Positions 9,585 to 18,540 of a stretch of DNA of 64,000 nucleotides are shown in pieces. Each line of letters begins with the position of its first letter. The stretch's first letter is position 1. Below the pieces are notes generated by a model. It saw only the letters and a program-made list of their open reading frames with translations. It did no database searches and was not told the DNA's origin. The DNA lies in assembly GCF_002585305.1 (NCBI RefSeq), contig NZ_NUNF01000020.1, positions 119,862 through 183,861 on the forward strand, in the 5' to 3' direction. Both the position numbers and the translations under genes were made by a program. Source of the stretch: Bacillus sp. AFS037270. GTDB lineage: Bacteria; Bacillota; Bacilli; Bacillales_B; DSM-18226.

Positions 9585-9618
9585 AAAGGGACTTAACTCC
9601 GCGGTTAAGTCCCTTTTA
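9585..9618 (+). terminator. Rho-independent terminator after the transaminase
   Basis: AAAGGGACTTAAC (9585-9597) pairs perfectly with GTTAAGTCCCTTT (9604-9616) across a six-base loop and ends in a short T run. It closes the pyrimidine/beta-alanine set. Confidence 0.88.
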
Positions 9619-9777
9619 TCAATTAATTAGCATATTTCTCTAAAAAATATGCTGAGAACCAATTACTCACTTCCTTCAATATTTTAATGGGTTTTTATGT
9701 CGAAAAGGATTATCTATTAATCCTTTTAGTTCGACTTTAAAAAAATATGAAGTTTTTGAATCCATAATGGACAAACC

Positions 9778-10533
9778 TTATCCACACCCCCTCATGATTA
9801 AAGTAGATTGATTCTGATCACCTGGACCGATAAAATCTAATGCGGCAGGAGAGAATACCTTAACTTTTCTTTTACCGGCCTCCAAAAGAATTCGGATTGG
9901 ATTAATAACTACTATATTCTGAAAGATTCTGTCTCCTGAGAATATCTCCTTTTTGGCACCCCTGCTAAAGACAGCCTTATATTTATTACTGAGAGTTTTC
10001 ACAGCTACACGATCTTTCGTGTTCTCCTTATGTTGCCACGATTCTTGCTCTAACTGTAAAACTACTTCTTCAATCATAGCGACGATTCCTATTTCACGTT
10101 TATTTAACATCAAAATGAAGTTAAATCCTGTTTCCGATTTCTTTTGTACAATTTTCACTTCATCTGTAATAACCGTGACTAAATCCTCTTTTGAGTGTGA
10201 GTCCTGAGCGTTTTCTTTTTGTTTAATGACACGATAATAGGCCTTTGCACCAATTCCCTCGTCAGTGAAGTCAAATGGTTTTATACTTTGTGATCGGACA
10301 AAGTATACTTGGTTAACCTTTTCCTTACTGTCTAATTGGACACATAAAGCCACATCTTCTTTTACCGCATTTCCCTCACCGTTTGAGAGCATAGGGACAT
10401 TCATTTCCATTCCTGGAAATTGAACGAAGATGTAGCTGAAGTTTTTCTTTGGCTGTAAATCTGAAAGTCTCATCCACTCACAACCTTTCCGATTCATTAC
10501 AAGGGTATTTTCCTTGTAAGAGTATAATTCCAT
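9778..10533 (-). CDS. Uncharacterised 251-residue protein
   Basis: I do not recognise this family. The protein is soluble with no signal peptide or membrane helix and alternates short hydrophobic strands (SYIFVQFPG, VALCVQLDS, NFILMLNKRE, FQNIVVINPIRILLEAGK), suggesting a mainly beta fold, plus a Gln/Glu-rich helix near the middle. It ends in MRGCG. The start is supported by AGGAAGA about nine bases upstream. It is transcribed alone, away from the ABC operon at 10849 and towards the terminator at 9585. No neighbour indicates its role. Confidence 0.6.
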   Translation of the reverse strand: MELYSYKENTLVMNRKGCEWMRLSDLQPKKNFSYIFVQFPGMEMNVPMLSNGEGNAVKEDVALCVQLDSKEKVNQVYFVRSQSIKPFDFTDEGIGAKAYYRVIKQKENAQDSHSKEDLVTVITDEVKIVQKKSETGFNFILMLNKREIGIVAMIEEVVLQLEQESWQHKENTKDRVAVKTLSNKYKAVFSRGAKKEIFSGDRIFQNIVVINPIRILLEAGKRKVKVFSPAALDFIGPGDQNQSTLIMRGCG

Positions 10534-10848
10534 ATCGGTTTTAATCTTCCTGTATAAGTATGAGGAGTTTTCATCGTCACTTTCTTATGAAATGCGATGC
10601 TTCCTCCTATTTGTTGAGTATTTATGAGTAAATCTTCTATCGAAAAACAAAGAAGGAATATTTTTTGTCGTTTGATTGATAGGCCTTTTTTATTGTTTGA
10701 GGATTTTTTAAATAAATTAATAGAATTTGTTAATCAATAATAAAAATTATTCCATCAGCCAATCTATTGCCAGTTCAAGATTTTAAATGATAGTATGAAT
10801 ACCAATAAACCTATATGTTTACTAGGATTTGAAGGAAGGAGAAGATAA
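10534..10848. other. Divergent intergenic region
   Basis: About 315 AT-rich bases between the unknown minus-strand gene and the ABC operon. It must hold promoters for both directions. I searched for riboswitch-like conserved boxes, which a sulfonate or thiamine-type transporter might have, and saw none. AAGGAAGGAG before 10849 is the operon's first ribosome binding site. Confidence 0.4.
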
Positions 10849-11631
10849 ATGAGAAAAATTAGTTTGAATACCTATATGAAGTTTATCGCACCATGGATTT
10901 TACCTGCACTAATGATTTTGTTTTGGCAAGTTTTTACATCTGCAGGACTTATAGCCAAAGATACTTTGCCTTCACCAACAGATATATTGGACAGTGCCTT
11001 TCGCATTATCGGGACAGGAGAGTTGTTTACCCATATTCAAGTAAGCTTTAGCCGTGCATTTTCAGGATTTTTAATTGGAGGAGGGCTTGGCCTTATTCTT
11101 GGTGTTGTCAATGGGGTATTTCCAATAGCTGAACGGCATGTAGATACCACTATTCAAATGTTTCGGAATATTCCGCATTTAGCATTAATCCCTCTAGTTA
11201 TTCTATGGTTAGGAATTGGAGAGGAAGCAAAAATCTTTTTAGTATCAATTGGCGTGTTTTTTCCAATATACGTTAATACCTATTATGGGATTATCACAGT
11301 TGACAAAGGGCTCATTGAAATGGGAAAAGTCTATGGCTTACCGAGGAGCAAGCTATTGATCAGAGTGATTTTTAAAGGAGCTCTTCCATCGGTACTTGTG
11401 GGTGTACGTTATGCTCTAGGTATTATGTGGTTAACATTAATTGTGGCGGAAACAGTTGCTGCTGATTCTGGGATAGGGTATATGGCCATGCACGCCCGTG
11501 AATTTATGCAAATAGATGTGGTTATTGTGGCCATTCTACTGTATGCAGTACTTGGAAAACTTGCAGACTCTGCTGCACGATTATTGGAATCAAGATTATT
11601 GAAATGGAATCCGAGTTATAACAAGTCGTAA
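10849..11631 (+). CDS. ABC importer permease, nitrate/sulfonate/taurine (SsuC/TauC) type
   Basis: A 260-residue membrane protein with about six helices and the conserved permease loop ALPSVLVGVRYALGIMWLTLIVAE, the signature region of the SsuC/TauC/NrtB family that contacts the ATPase. It starts with a short cytosolic N-terminus and a helix (PWILPALMILFWQVF). Order in the operon is permease, ATPase (20 bp later), lipoprotein. Family members carry sulfonates, taurine, nitrate or pyrimidine precursors; substrate cannot be read from the permease. The downstream aminotransferase suggests an amino-group-bearing substrate. Confidence 0.87.
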   Translation: MRKISLNTYMKFIAPWILPALMILFWQVFTSAGLIAKDTLPSPTDILDSAFRIIGTGELFTHIQVSFSRAFSGFLIGGGLGLILGVVNGVFPIAERHVDTTIQMFRNIPHLALIPLVILWLGIGEEAKIFLVSIGVFFPIYVNTYYGIITVDKGLIEMGKVYGLPRSKLLIRVIFKGALPSVLVGVRYALGIMWLTLIVAETVAADSGIGYMAMHAREFMQIDVVIVAILLYAVLGKLADSAARLLESRLLKWNPSYNKS

Positions 11632-11650
11632 ATAAAGGGGAGAAAACGCA

Positions 11651-12415
11651 ATGGATATAAAACAGGGAGGCATAAAGTTAGAAATCAAAAATTTAACAAA
11701 AACTTTTGGAAAAGTTGACGTACTAAAAGGGATTAATTTAGAGATAGCACCTGGTGAGTTTGTGGCCATTGTAGGACAAAGTGGATGTGGCAAAAGTACA
11801 TTATTGAGGCATATTGCTGGGTTAGAGCAAGCCAGTAGTGGTGAAATCCTTCAAAATAATGAAAGTCTATCTTCCTTAAATAAAATGGCACGTTTTATGT
11901 TCCAAGATGCACGTCTTCTTCCATGGGAAAAAATAGTGGCAAATGTTGGAGTGAGCTTAGGGCTTAAAGGTAATTGGAAGGAAGAGTCTTTACTTGCATT
12001 ACAGCAAGTGGGCCTAAAAAGTCGAGCATATGATTGGCCAACCGTTTTATCAGGTGGGCAGCGTCAAAGAGTTGCGCTTGCACGAGCATTAGCAACAAAA
12101 CCAAAATTGCTTTTATTAGACGAGCCGCTTGGGGCACTAGATGCATTGACAAGAATTGAAATGCAGGAATTAATAGAGGGAATTTGGAAAACACATCAGT
12201 TTACTGCCGTTTTAGTTACTCATGATGTAGCGGAGGCCATTACTCTTGCTGATCGTGTTGTATTAATCGAAGATGGAAAAATTGCAATGGATTTACAAAT
12301 CCCATTATCGAGACCTCGTGAAAGGGGAAGCAGTGCCTTTGGGAGATTAGAAGGGAAAGTCTTATCTCGTGTCATGAGAAAAGAGTACCAATCACTAAAA
12401 CAAGTTCAATCTTAG
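11651..12415 (+). CDS. ABC importer ATPase, SsuB type
   Basis: A 254-residue ABC ATPase that powers the permease encoded 20 bp upstream. Walker A is GQSGCGKST near residues 43-51, the Q-loop is FMFQDARLLPW (typical of the SsuB/TauB group), the signature is LSGGQRQR, Walker B is LLLLDEPLGALDA, and the H-loop is VTHDVAEA. The C-terminus SRPRERGS is also common in SsuB proteins. Length is normal and all catalytic motifs are intact. Confidence 0.9.
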   Translation: MDIKQGGIKLEIKNLTKTFGKVDVLKGINLEIAPGEFVAIVGQSGCGKSTLLRHIAGLEQASSGEILQNNESLSSLNKMARFMFQDARLLPWEKIVANVGVSLGLKGNWKEESLLALQQVGLKSRAYDWPTVLSGGQRQRVALARALATKPKLLLLDEPLGALDALTRIEMQELIEGIWKTHQFTAVLVTHDVAEAITLADRVVLIEDGKIAMDLQIPLSRPRERGSSAFGRLEGKVLSRVMRKEYQSLKQVQS

Positions 12416-12456
12416 GTTTATGAGAAAAATTTAGAAAGAAAAAGGGGAATTTACTT

Positions 12457-13470
12457 ATGGATTTTTTTTACAAAAGTCACAGAATTCACAAAAAGAAATG
12501 GTACTTGCCTATTCTGTTTGCAGTCATTATTTCCATCATTTCGGGCTGTGGCAATGACAAAGCAAAAGAGGCAGATGCAAATGGTAAAGTAGACCTTTCA
12601 GATGTGACTCTAGTGCTCGGTGATCAAGCGGGATTAACGAAATCAAAAGTGGAAGCATCCAAAGTTTTAGAAGGAACGCCATATAAAGTGAAATGGGCGA
12701 GCTTTCAAGGGGCTGCTCCATTATTTGAGGCAGTTAAATCAGGATCAGTAGATACGGCTCCTGCTGGAGATACTCCTATCCTAACAGCAGCTGCCTCCGG
12801 AGTTCCAATAAAAATTATAGCAACGAGTGTTTCTTCCACTGAGTCACTTGGTATTCTCGTTCAAAAAGGTTCTGCAATTAAGACAATTAAAGATCTAAAA
12901 GGGAAGACCATTGTAATTTCTTCTGCTCAAGGAAGTATTGCACAGCATTTAGTGATTGAGGCTTTAAAAGAAGAAGGGCTTACCACAAAGGACGTTACGA
13001 TTAAATTTGTTTTGCCAACAGATGCAGCTGCTGCATTTAAGGCTGGTGAAATTGAAGTTTGGGGTACATTTGACCCGTATATGACCATTGCCGTAAACAA
13101 TGGAGCACGTGTGTTAAGAACTGGTAAAGGTATTAGCAGCGGGGTAGGTTTCCTTACTGTTTCAGAAGCAGCTCTTAAAGATCCAGGAAAAAAAGAGGCA
13201 TTAAAAGATGTGGTAAAACGGTTCGAAAAGGCTTGGGAATGGGAGCATGATAATAAGGATGAATACGTAAAACTTTACTCGAAAATAACAGGCTTATCGG
13301 AAGATGTTTCTAGAGAAATTAACAGTAAAGTAAATTCTAAATTCCGCCCAGTTTCAGAAAGTGATATCCAAGCTGTTCAAAAGGTAGCAGATTCATTTGA
13401 AGAGGCGGGCGTCCTACAAAAATCAGTTAATGTTTCTAATCTGGTTGATAATGAGATTTTTGCAAAATAA
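12457..13470 (+). CDS. ABC importer substrate-binding lipoprotein, SsuA/TauA/NMT1 type
   Basis: A 337-residue lipoprotein. A basic N-terminus and hydrophobic stretch end in the lipobox IISGC with Cys31 as the lipid-anchored residue. The body has the SsuA-like two-lobed features LVLGDQAGLTKSKVEASKVL near 51, KSGSVDTAPAGDTPIL, ASGVPIKIIATSV and EVWGTFDPYMTIA. This superfamily (NMT1/THI5-like) binds alkanesulfonates, taurine, nitrate or other small anions. The substrate here is not established. It is encoded 41 bp after the ATPase. Confidence 0.88.
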   Translation: MDFFYKSHRIHKKKWYLPILFAVIISIISGCGNDKAKEADANGKVDLSDVTLVLGDQAGLTKSKVEASKVLEGTPYKVKWASFQGAAPLFEAVKSGSVDTAPAGDTPILTAAASGVPIKIIATSVSSTESLGILVQKGSAIKTIKDLKGKTIVISSAQGSIAQHLVIEALKEEGLTTKDVTIKFVLPTDAAAAFKAGEIEVWGTFDPYMTIAVNNGARVLRTGKGISSGVGFLTVSEAALKDPGKKEALKDVVKRFEKAWEWEHDNKDEYVKLYSKITGLSEDVSREINSKVNSKFRPVSESDIQAVQKVADSFEEAGVLQKSVNVSNLVDNEIFAK

Positions 13471-13519
13471 AAAATGTAAAAAGTATATAGCTACTATTAC
13501 ATAAAAGGAGAATCGATAC

Positions 13520-14713
13520 ATGGTTAAACAACTACAAAACTATCAATATGCGAAGTATCTTCCTTCCTCTCCTTCAATTGGAGGGACAACAGTTACGGAT
13601 CCATTCCATGTGCATTTATCATTTGGATATCCTAGTACTCATTTGTTTCCTATAGCTGAACTAAATCATGCTGCTTCAAATGCAATACTGAATCATGGGA
13701 AACAGGCCCTCCACTATTCTGGTGGGGATGGTCCAAGAAAAATAATTGAATGGATTAGGAATCGATCGAAGATAAGGTCCATTTATGTAAAGAATAAGCA
13801 AATTATAACCACTGCAGGTGCTATGCAGGCCATTGATTTGGCGGCCAGAGTGCTTGTAAATCCCGATGATGAAGTTTGGGTAGAGGGCCCGACATATTTC
13901 AATGCCCTTCAATCATTTAGGATGGCTGGTGCTAAGATAAAATCGTTTCCGATTGATGAACAAGGAGTTCAGGTCGATTTAATAGAGGAGGCACTTGTAA
14001 AGGCTAGGCAATTAAATAAGAAGATACCCAAAGTATTCTATTGTATGCCAAATTTCCACAACCCAAGCGGGGTAAGTCTTTCACTGGAAAGAAGACAAAA
14101 GCTCGCACAATTAGCGTATGAGTACAACTTCTATATTCTGGAGGACGATGCCTATTCTGAATTGAGTTTTAAGAACAGCTATCCCCCTGCCATTTATTCT
14201 TTTGCGGAAGAAAGGGTCATATATGTGGGAACCTTTTCAAAAATTATTGCCCCAGGTATAAGGTTAGGATGGATTATTGCGAATGATGAGGTTTTGCAAA
14301 ATATTCACTTATTGATGCTAGGGAGTCAAACGAGCCCATTCACCCAACAAATAATTGCTAGTTTATTAGAAGGAATTTCTTTTGAGGATCATTTAGAACA
14401 ATTGATTTCAACGTATCGCCAAAAAAGGGATATTATGATCGAAAGTATCGAAACGTTTTTCGGTGATGATGTAACTTTCGAGATTCCAGAGGGTGGATTT
14501 TTCCTTTGGCTTAGTTTCCGTCCAGAAGTGGTTACAACAAATTTTGCAGATGAGGCGTTTCGAAGAGGAGTAAGTATTGTCGAAGGAAAGTCCTTTTTTG
14601 AAACGAATCAAGGTTCAAATCAACTAAGACTTTGCTTTTCCTATTGTAATGAAGAGCAAATTAGACGTGGGATAAAAATCCTGGCAGAGTCTTATTATGC
14701 TTCTTATCGATAA
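13520..14713 (+). CDS. PLP-dependent aminotransferase, class I/II (LysN/MocR-aminotransferase-like)
   Basis: A 397-residue fold-type I aminotransferase without the DNA-binding domain of MocR regulators. Seen are TTAGAMQAIDLAARVL and EGPTYFNALQSF, the Asn/Pro motif CMPNFHNPSGVSLS, EDDAYSEL (Asp binding the pyridine nitrogen), the lysine motif YVGTFSKIIAPGIRLGW and the C-terminal Arg in SNQLRLCFSYC that binds the substrate carboxylate. The family includes 2-aminoadipate and aromatic/branched-chain aminotransferases. It lies 49 bp after the importer lipoprotein and just before an HcxA-like 2-hydroxyacid dehydrogenase. In E. coli the HcxA gene (ybdH) likewise lies beside a methionine aminotransferase gene (ybdL). 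Confidence 0.87.
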   Translation: MVKQLQNYQYAKYLPSSPSIGGTTVTDPFHVHLSFGYPSTHLFPIAELNHAASNAILNHGKQALHYSGGDGPRKIIEWIRNRSKIRSIYVKNKQIITTAGAMQAIDLAARVLVNPDDEVWVEGPTYFNALQSFRMAGAKIKSFPIDEQGVQVDLIEEALVKARQLNKKIPKVFYCMPNFHNPSGVSLSLERRQKLAQLAYEYNFYILEDDAYSELSFKNSYPPAIYSFAEERVIYVGTFSKIIAPGIRLGWIIANDEVLQNIHLLMLGSQTSPFTQQIIASLLEGISFEDHLEQLISTYRQKRDIMIESIETFFGDDVTFEIPEGGFFLWLSFRPEVVTTNFADEAFRRGVSIVEGKSFFETNQGSNQLRLCFSYCNEEQIRRGIKILAESYYASYR

Positions 14714-14786
14714 AAACAATCACTTTAAGCATCACTTTGTTCTTAAATTGACAAATACATCTTGTATTAAAGAGGAGGCAAAAAGG

Positions 14787-15890
14787 ATGTTTACTATTAA
14801 TACACCTGAAAAATATATTAATGAAGAAAATAGTATTTTATTGGTAGGAAAATATATTTCCGATATTAGTAAAACAGCGATTGTAATTGGAGGAAAAAAG
14901 GCATTAGAACAAGCAGGCCCAAATTTATTTACAAGTTTAGATGAAGCTGGCATTTCCTATCAAATCGAATTATTTTCTGGGTATTGTACAAAACAAGCTA
15001 TTGAAAAATATACTTTACTTACTAAACAGACAAAGGCAGGTATTGTGATTGGAGTAGGAGGTGGAAGGGTTCTCGACACAGTTAAGGCAGTTGCAGAAAA
15101 CATTGATCTACCAGTTGTGACCATTCCAACTATTGCAGCAACATGCGCAGCTTGGTCATCCCTGTCCGTTGTCTATAACGAAAATGGGGCGGTTACGGAA
15201 TTTATTTCATTAAATAAATCTCCGAAATTGATTTTAGTAGATCCGAAAATCATTGTGGAAGCACCGGTAAGATATTTACAGGCAGGTATTGCAGATACCA
15301 TTGTGAAGTGGTACGAATTTGTACCATATGTCAGAAATGAAGAATATGATTTCCCTTTGCAAATTTCCTTAAACACAGCCAAACTTGCATTAACCATTCT
15401 TGATGAAAACTCTCTGCAAGCAATAGACGACAATAAAGAAGGACGCGTTACCCGGCCCTTTAAGGAAGTGATAAATGCGATCATCGCCTTGGCTGGTTTA
15501 GTTGGAAGTATAGTGGGAGAAAGACATAAAACGGCGATAGCACATTCCATTCATAATAGTATGACATACCTTTCAGATACACATGAAAGTCTTCATGGAG
15601 AGAAAGTGATATTTGGATTGATTGCTCAATTTATTTTAGAGGGTAAACCACAGTCAGAAATAAATGATTTAATTACAAAGCTTAATAAATATAATCTGCC
15701 TGTCTCTCTAAAACAACTAGGTTTAGAAAACAATTTAGGGAAAAAAATAAACGAAATAGCAACCCGTGTAAAAGTAAACCCAGATGATGTAGATAGTCTA
15801 TCATTTGATGTAAACAATCAATTGATTGAAAATGCGATAAAAAAGGCGAATGAGATAGGGGAAAAGAGTTTGAATGTAACAGCTATATAA
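14787..15890 (+). CDS. Iron-type alcohol dehydrogenase family, HcxA (YbdH)-like hydroxycarboxylate dehydrogenase
   Basis: A 367-residue member of the GldA/iron-ADH superfamily. The blocks VIGVGGGRVLDTVKAVA, VTIPTIAATCAAWSSLSVVY and AHSIHNSMTYLSDTHESLHG match my memory of E. coli HcxA (YbdH) better than glycerol dehydrogenase. Metal ligands are expected at the Asp of AGIADTIVKWYE and the two histidines of the third block. HcxA reduces 2-oxo acids to 2-hydroxy acids. The open frame reaches back to 14697, overlapping the aminotransferase, but AGAGGAGG at 14771-14778 lies eight bases before the ATG at 14787, so I start there. The substrate is unknown; the product of the preceding aminotransferase is the obvious candidate. 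Confidence 0.82.
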   Translation: MFTINTPEKYINEENSILLVGKYISDISKTAIVIGGKKALEQAGPNLFTSLDEAGISYQIELFSGYCTKQAIEKYTLLTKQTKAGIVIGVGGGRVLDTVKAVAENIDLPVVTIPTIAATCAAWSSLSVVYNENGAVTEFISLNKSPKLILVDPKIIVEAPVRYLQAGIADTIVKWYEFVPYVRNEEYDFPLQISLNTAKLALTILDENSLQAIDDNKEGRVTRPFKEVINAIIALAGLVGSIVGERHKTAIAHSIHNSMTYLSDTHESLHGEKVIFGLIAQFILEGKPQSEINDLITKLNKYNLPVSLKQLGLENNLGKKINEIATRVKVNPDDVDSLSFDVNNQLIENAIKKANEIGEKSLNVTAI

Positions 15891-15965
15891 GATGACTTCC
15901 GGTTACCCCATGTAAGTGGGTGTAAAGCGGTTATTAATACACAGAATGGAGAGGAGGAAAAGCGA

Positions 15966-16487
15966 ATGAATAGTGATCTTATTAGTAATATTATTGTAGA
16001 GGAATTAGCGGAAGAAGAAAAAGGAAATGTGCAAGAATTATTGATTGCTAGCTATCAACAGTATGAACATTCTTTTTCAGATCCTGAGTTTTGGAAAGGA
16101 TATCTGGAGGATATAAAGACGTCTCTTGATAATCCGTATGTAGATCGAATTTTAGTTGCGAAGCATGGCTCAGATATATTAGGCACAGTTCAGCTCTTTA
16201 AGACAGCAGAAAAGGCATATAAGAGAATGGCGGTTCCTATTTATGATCCTTTTATCCGATTGCTCGCTGTTCATCCAAAAGCAAGGGGACGCGGGATAGC
16301 AATAGAACTATTAAAAGCATGTGTAAATTATGCAAAAGAAATAGAAGCAAAATCTATTTATTTATTCACAGGCAATGAAATGGCCAATGCCATTCGCCTC
16401 TATGAATGGTTTGGGTTTAAGAGAGATTTTACAAGAGAATTCGTGAACAATGATAACTCTCCCAAATGCTATCGATTTGATATCTAG
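15966..16487 (+). CDS. GNAT-family N-acetyltransferase
   Basis: A 173-residue acetyltransferase with the GNAT core: LLAVHPKARGRGIAIELLK contains the acetyl-CoA pyrophosphate loop (RGRGIA) and is followed by NEMANAIRLYEWFGFKR, the usual motif B. It follows the HcxA-like gene by 75 bp with GGAGAGGAGGAAAAGCG upstream of the ATG. As last gene of the importer/aminotransferase operon it may acetylate the imported amino compound or a pathway intermediate; this is inference. A terminator follows. Confidence 0.8.
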   Translation: MNSDLISNIIVEELAEEEKGNVQELLIASYQQYEHSFSDPEFWKGYLEDIKTSLDNPYVDRILVAKHGSDILGTVQLFKTAEKAYKRMAVPIYDPFIRLLAVHPKARGRGIAIELLKACVNYAKEIEAKSIYLFTGNEMANAIRLYEWFGFKRDFTREFVNNDNSPKCYRFDI

Positions 16488-16514
16488 ATTTGAGAAAAAT
16501 TAGATTAAAATATT

Positions 16515-16588
16515 TCCCCTTAGTAGACCGTTTAACAGTCCATGATATCACATTGGATTTTTTACACCTGCTAAAGGGGATTTTTTTT
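16515..16588 (+). terminator. Terminator after the GNAT gene
   Basis: TCCCCTTAGTAG (16515-16526) pairs imperfectly with CTGCTAAAGGGGA ending at 16580, followed by eight Ts. The intervening ~40 bases contain a smaller inner hairpin (TCCATG...CATTGGA). Confidence 0.7.
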
Positions 16589-16898
16589 GTTTGAAAGGGG
16601 ATTCGATAGATATACCGATATTTGTTAATGATAAAAATGAATATTCTAACAACATTTTATAGACTTGCTGTTCATTTATATATTAAAATGTAATTTATAA
16701 TTATTATTTCACAAATATCGGATGGAATTATGATTTTGGCATTGTTAATGAGTATTCAGTTAAGGCAGATTATTCCAAGGGTAATATTCAGAAAATTACA
16801 AATCAGTAAGAAAACACATTATATTAAGTTGAATATCCTCGTTACCTAAATATTTCGTCTAGATGGTCATACTATAAATTTTTACTTGGAGGAAGATT
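16589..16898. other. Intergenic region before threonine synthase
   Basis: About 310 AT-rich bases. I see no gene, T-box specifier structure or known riboswitch core. The last bases hold TTGGAGGAAG, the threonine synthase ribosome binding site. Confidence 0.4.
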
Positions 16899-18302
16899 AT
16901 GAACTTTGTTAGTACACGCGGAAACGTAAGTAAAATTGGATTTATTGAAACTGTATTAATGGGTCTGGCAAATGATGGGGGACTTCTAGTGCCAGAGAAA
17001 ATCCCACAAATCCCAGCGGAGAAGTTAAAGGCAATGTCTAATCTCACTTATCAGGAATTAGCTTACGAAGTTTTTTCCTATTATGTTGATGGTGAAATTC
17101 CAGACAACGAGCTAAAGGCTTTAATCGAGAAAAGCTATGCAACCTTCCGCCATCCGGAGGTAACACCTGTTCAAAAAGTGAAAGATAATATGTATGTGCT
17201 CGAACTGTTTCATGGTCCAACATTTGCTTTTAAAGATATTGCTCTGCAATTCTTAGGAAATTTATATTCCTACGTGTCAAAGAAGACAGGTGAAACCATT
17301 CATATTCTTGGCGCTACATCTGGTGATACGGGTGCCTCTGCCATCGAGGGTGTTAGAGGAAAAGAAGGCATTCGCATTTGTATTTTGCACCCACATGGTA
17401 AAGTGAGTAAGGTGCAAGAATTACAAATGACGACTGTTGATGATAAAAGTGTCTTAAATTTAGCCATCAAAGGAACATTTGACGATGGTCAGCGAATCAT
17501 CAAGGAATTGTTTGCAGATGTAGAATTTAAAAACAAATATCATCTTCGCGCGATTAATTCTATTAACTTTGTTCGTATTTTGGCACAGACTGTTTATTAT
17601 TTCTATGCGTATTTCCAAGTTCAAAAGGAAAAAGACATAAACAGTGTTAACTTTAGTGTGCCGACTGGAAACTTTGGAGATATCTTTGCCGGTTATCTTG
17701 CCAAGAAGATGGGTCTTCCTGTTGGAAAACTAATCGTTGCAACAAATGAAAATAATATTTTAGAAGGTTTTATCCAAAATGGGGTTTACAAGCCAGGTGA
17801 GTTCCGCAGCACCTTTAGCCCTTCAATGGATATCCAGGTAGCTAGTAACTTTGAGCGCTATCTCTATTATCTGCTTGATGAAAATCCTAATGCCGTTTCT
17901 GACTTGATGGAAACATTCAAGACCGAGGGGAAAATTGTTGTGAACGAGGAGCTACTAAAGCAGGTTCAAAAGGATTTTGCTGCACATGGGGTTGAAGGAG
18001 AAGAATGCTTGCAAACGATCAGCAAATATTATGCTGAAACAAGCTATTTATTAGACCCACATACTGCTTGTGGTGTGGCCGCATACGAAACGTTTAATGA
18101 TCCGAGAGAAGTTTGCGTCACTCTGGCCACAGCTCATCCGGCAAAATTTAATGAATCGATTGAGCGTTGTGACATTGATCAAACATTCCCTGAGGAAATC
18201 AATCAACTGTTTGAAAAACCACAGTACCTAGAAGTTGTTGAAGCTGACAAAGATGAAATCACTCGGAAGTTAGAAAAGCTGTTTAGTTATTCAGTTCAAT
18301 AA
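16899..18302 (+). CDS. thrC: Threonine synthase, long form
   Basis: A 467-residue PLP enzyme converting O-phosphohomoserine to threonine. It begins with the N-terminal domain typical of the long E. coli/yeast class (STRGNVSKIGFIETVLMGLANDGGL), has Lys112 in FHGPTFAFKDIALQFLG for the Schiff base, the phosphate loop SGDTGASAIEGV and SVPTGNFGDIFAGYLA. This is not the ~350-residue form encoded by the B. subtilis hom-thrC-thrB operon. It stands alone here between two terminators, so a second, short thrC may exist elsewhere; that cannot be seen from this window. Confidence 0.92.
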   Translation: MNFVSTRGNVSKIGFIETVLMGLANDGGLLVPEKIPQIPAEKLKAMSNLTYQELAYEVFSYYVDGEIPDNELKALIEKSYATFRHPEVTPVQKVKDNMYVLELFHGPTFAFKDIALQFLGNLYSYVSKKTGETIHILGATSGDTGASAIEGVRGKEGIRICILHPHGKVSKVQELQMTTVDDKSVLNLAIKGTFDDGQRIIKELFADVEFKNKYHLRAINSINFVRILAQTVYYFYAYFQVQKEKDINSVNFSVPTGNFGDIFAGYLAKKMGLPVGKLIVATNENNILEGFIQNGVYKPGEFRSTFSPSMDIQVASNFERYLYYLLDENPNAVSDLMETFKTEGKIVVNEELLKQVQKDFAAHGVEGEECLQTISKYYAETSYLLDPHTACGVAAYETFNDPREVCVTLATAHPAKFNESIERCDIDQTFPEEINQLFEKPQYLEVVEADKDEITRKLEKLFSYSVQ

Positions 18303-18338
18303 ACCTAGAATTAGATTAATATATTTCCTTAAAGTTAT

Positions 18339-18370
18339 CCTCTTACGTTTTTAGCGTAAGGGGATTTTTA
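18339..18370 (+). terminator. Terminator after thrC
   Basis: CCTCTTACG (18339-18347) pairs with CGTAAGGGG (18355-18363, one G-U pair) and is followed by an A and a T run. Confidence 0.85.
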
Positions 18371-18540
18371 TTGTACTTAGTCTTAGTAAACAATTTGCAC
18401 TAAAAACTTATTATTTCTTTTGTGCATTTTGCCCATTTATTGAAAGATTAAAATAACTTAAACTTTAACAGATGAAAAGCGCTTTCAAGTGCTATGTGAA
18501 TACTTATTTACATAAACTACTTATTCGTTTTTTAACTTTT

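Noticed and set aside
14697..14786. Upstream extension of the HcxA-like gene overlapping the aminotransferase gene
   Set aside because: The extension has no ribosome site, while AGAGGAGG precedes the ATG at 14787 at ideal spacing.
18475..18489. TGAAAAGCGCTTTCA, a cre-like palindrome before the MATE gene
   Set aside because: One extra base breaks the fixed spacing of the CcpA consensus, so I do not call it a site.
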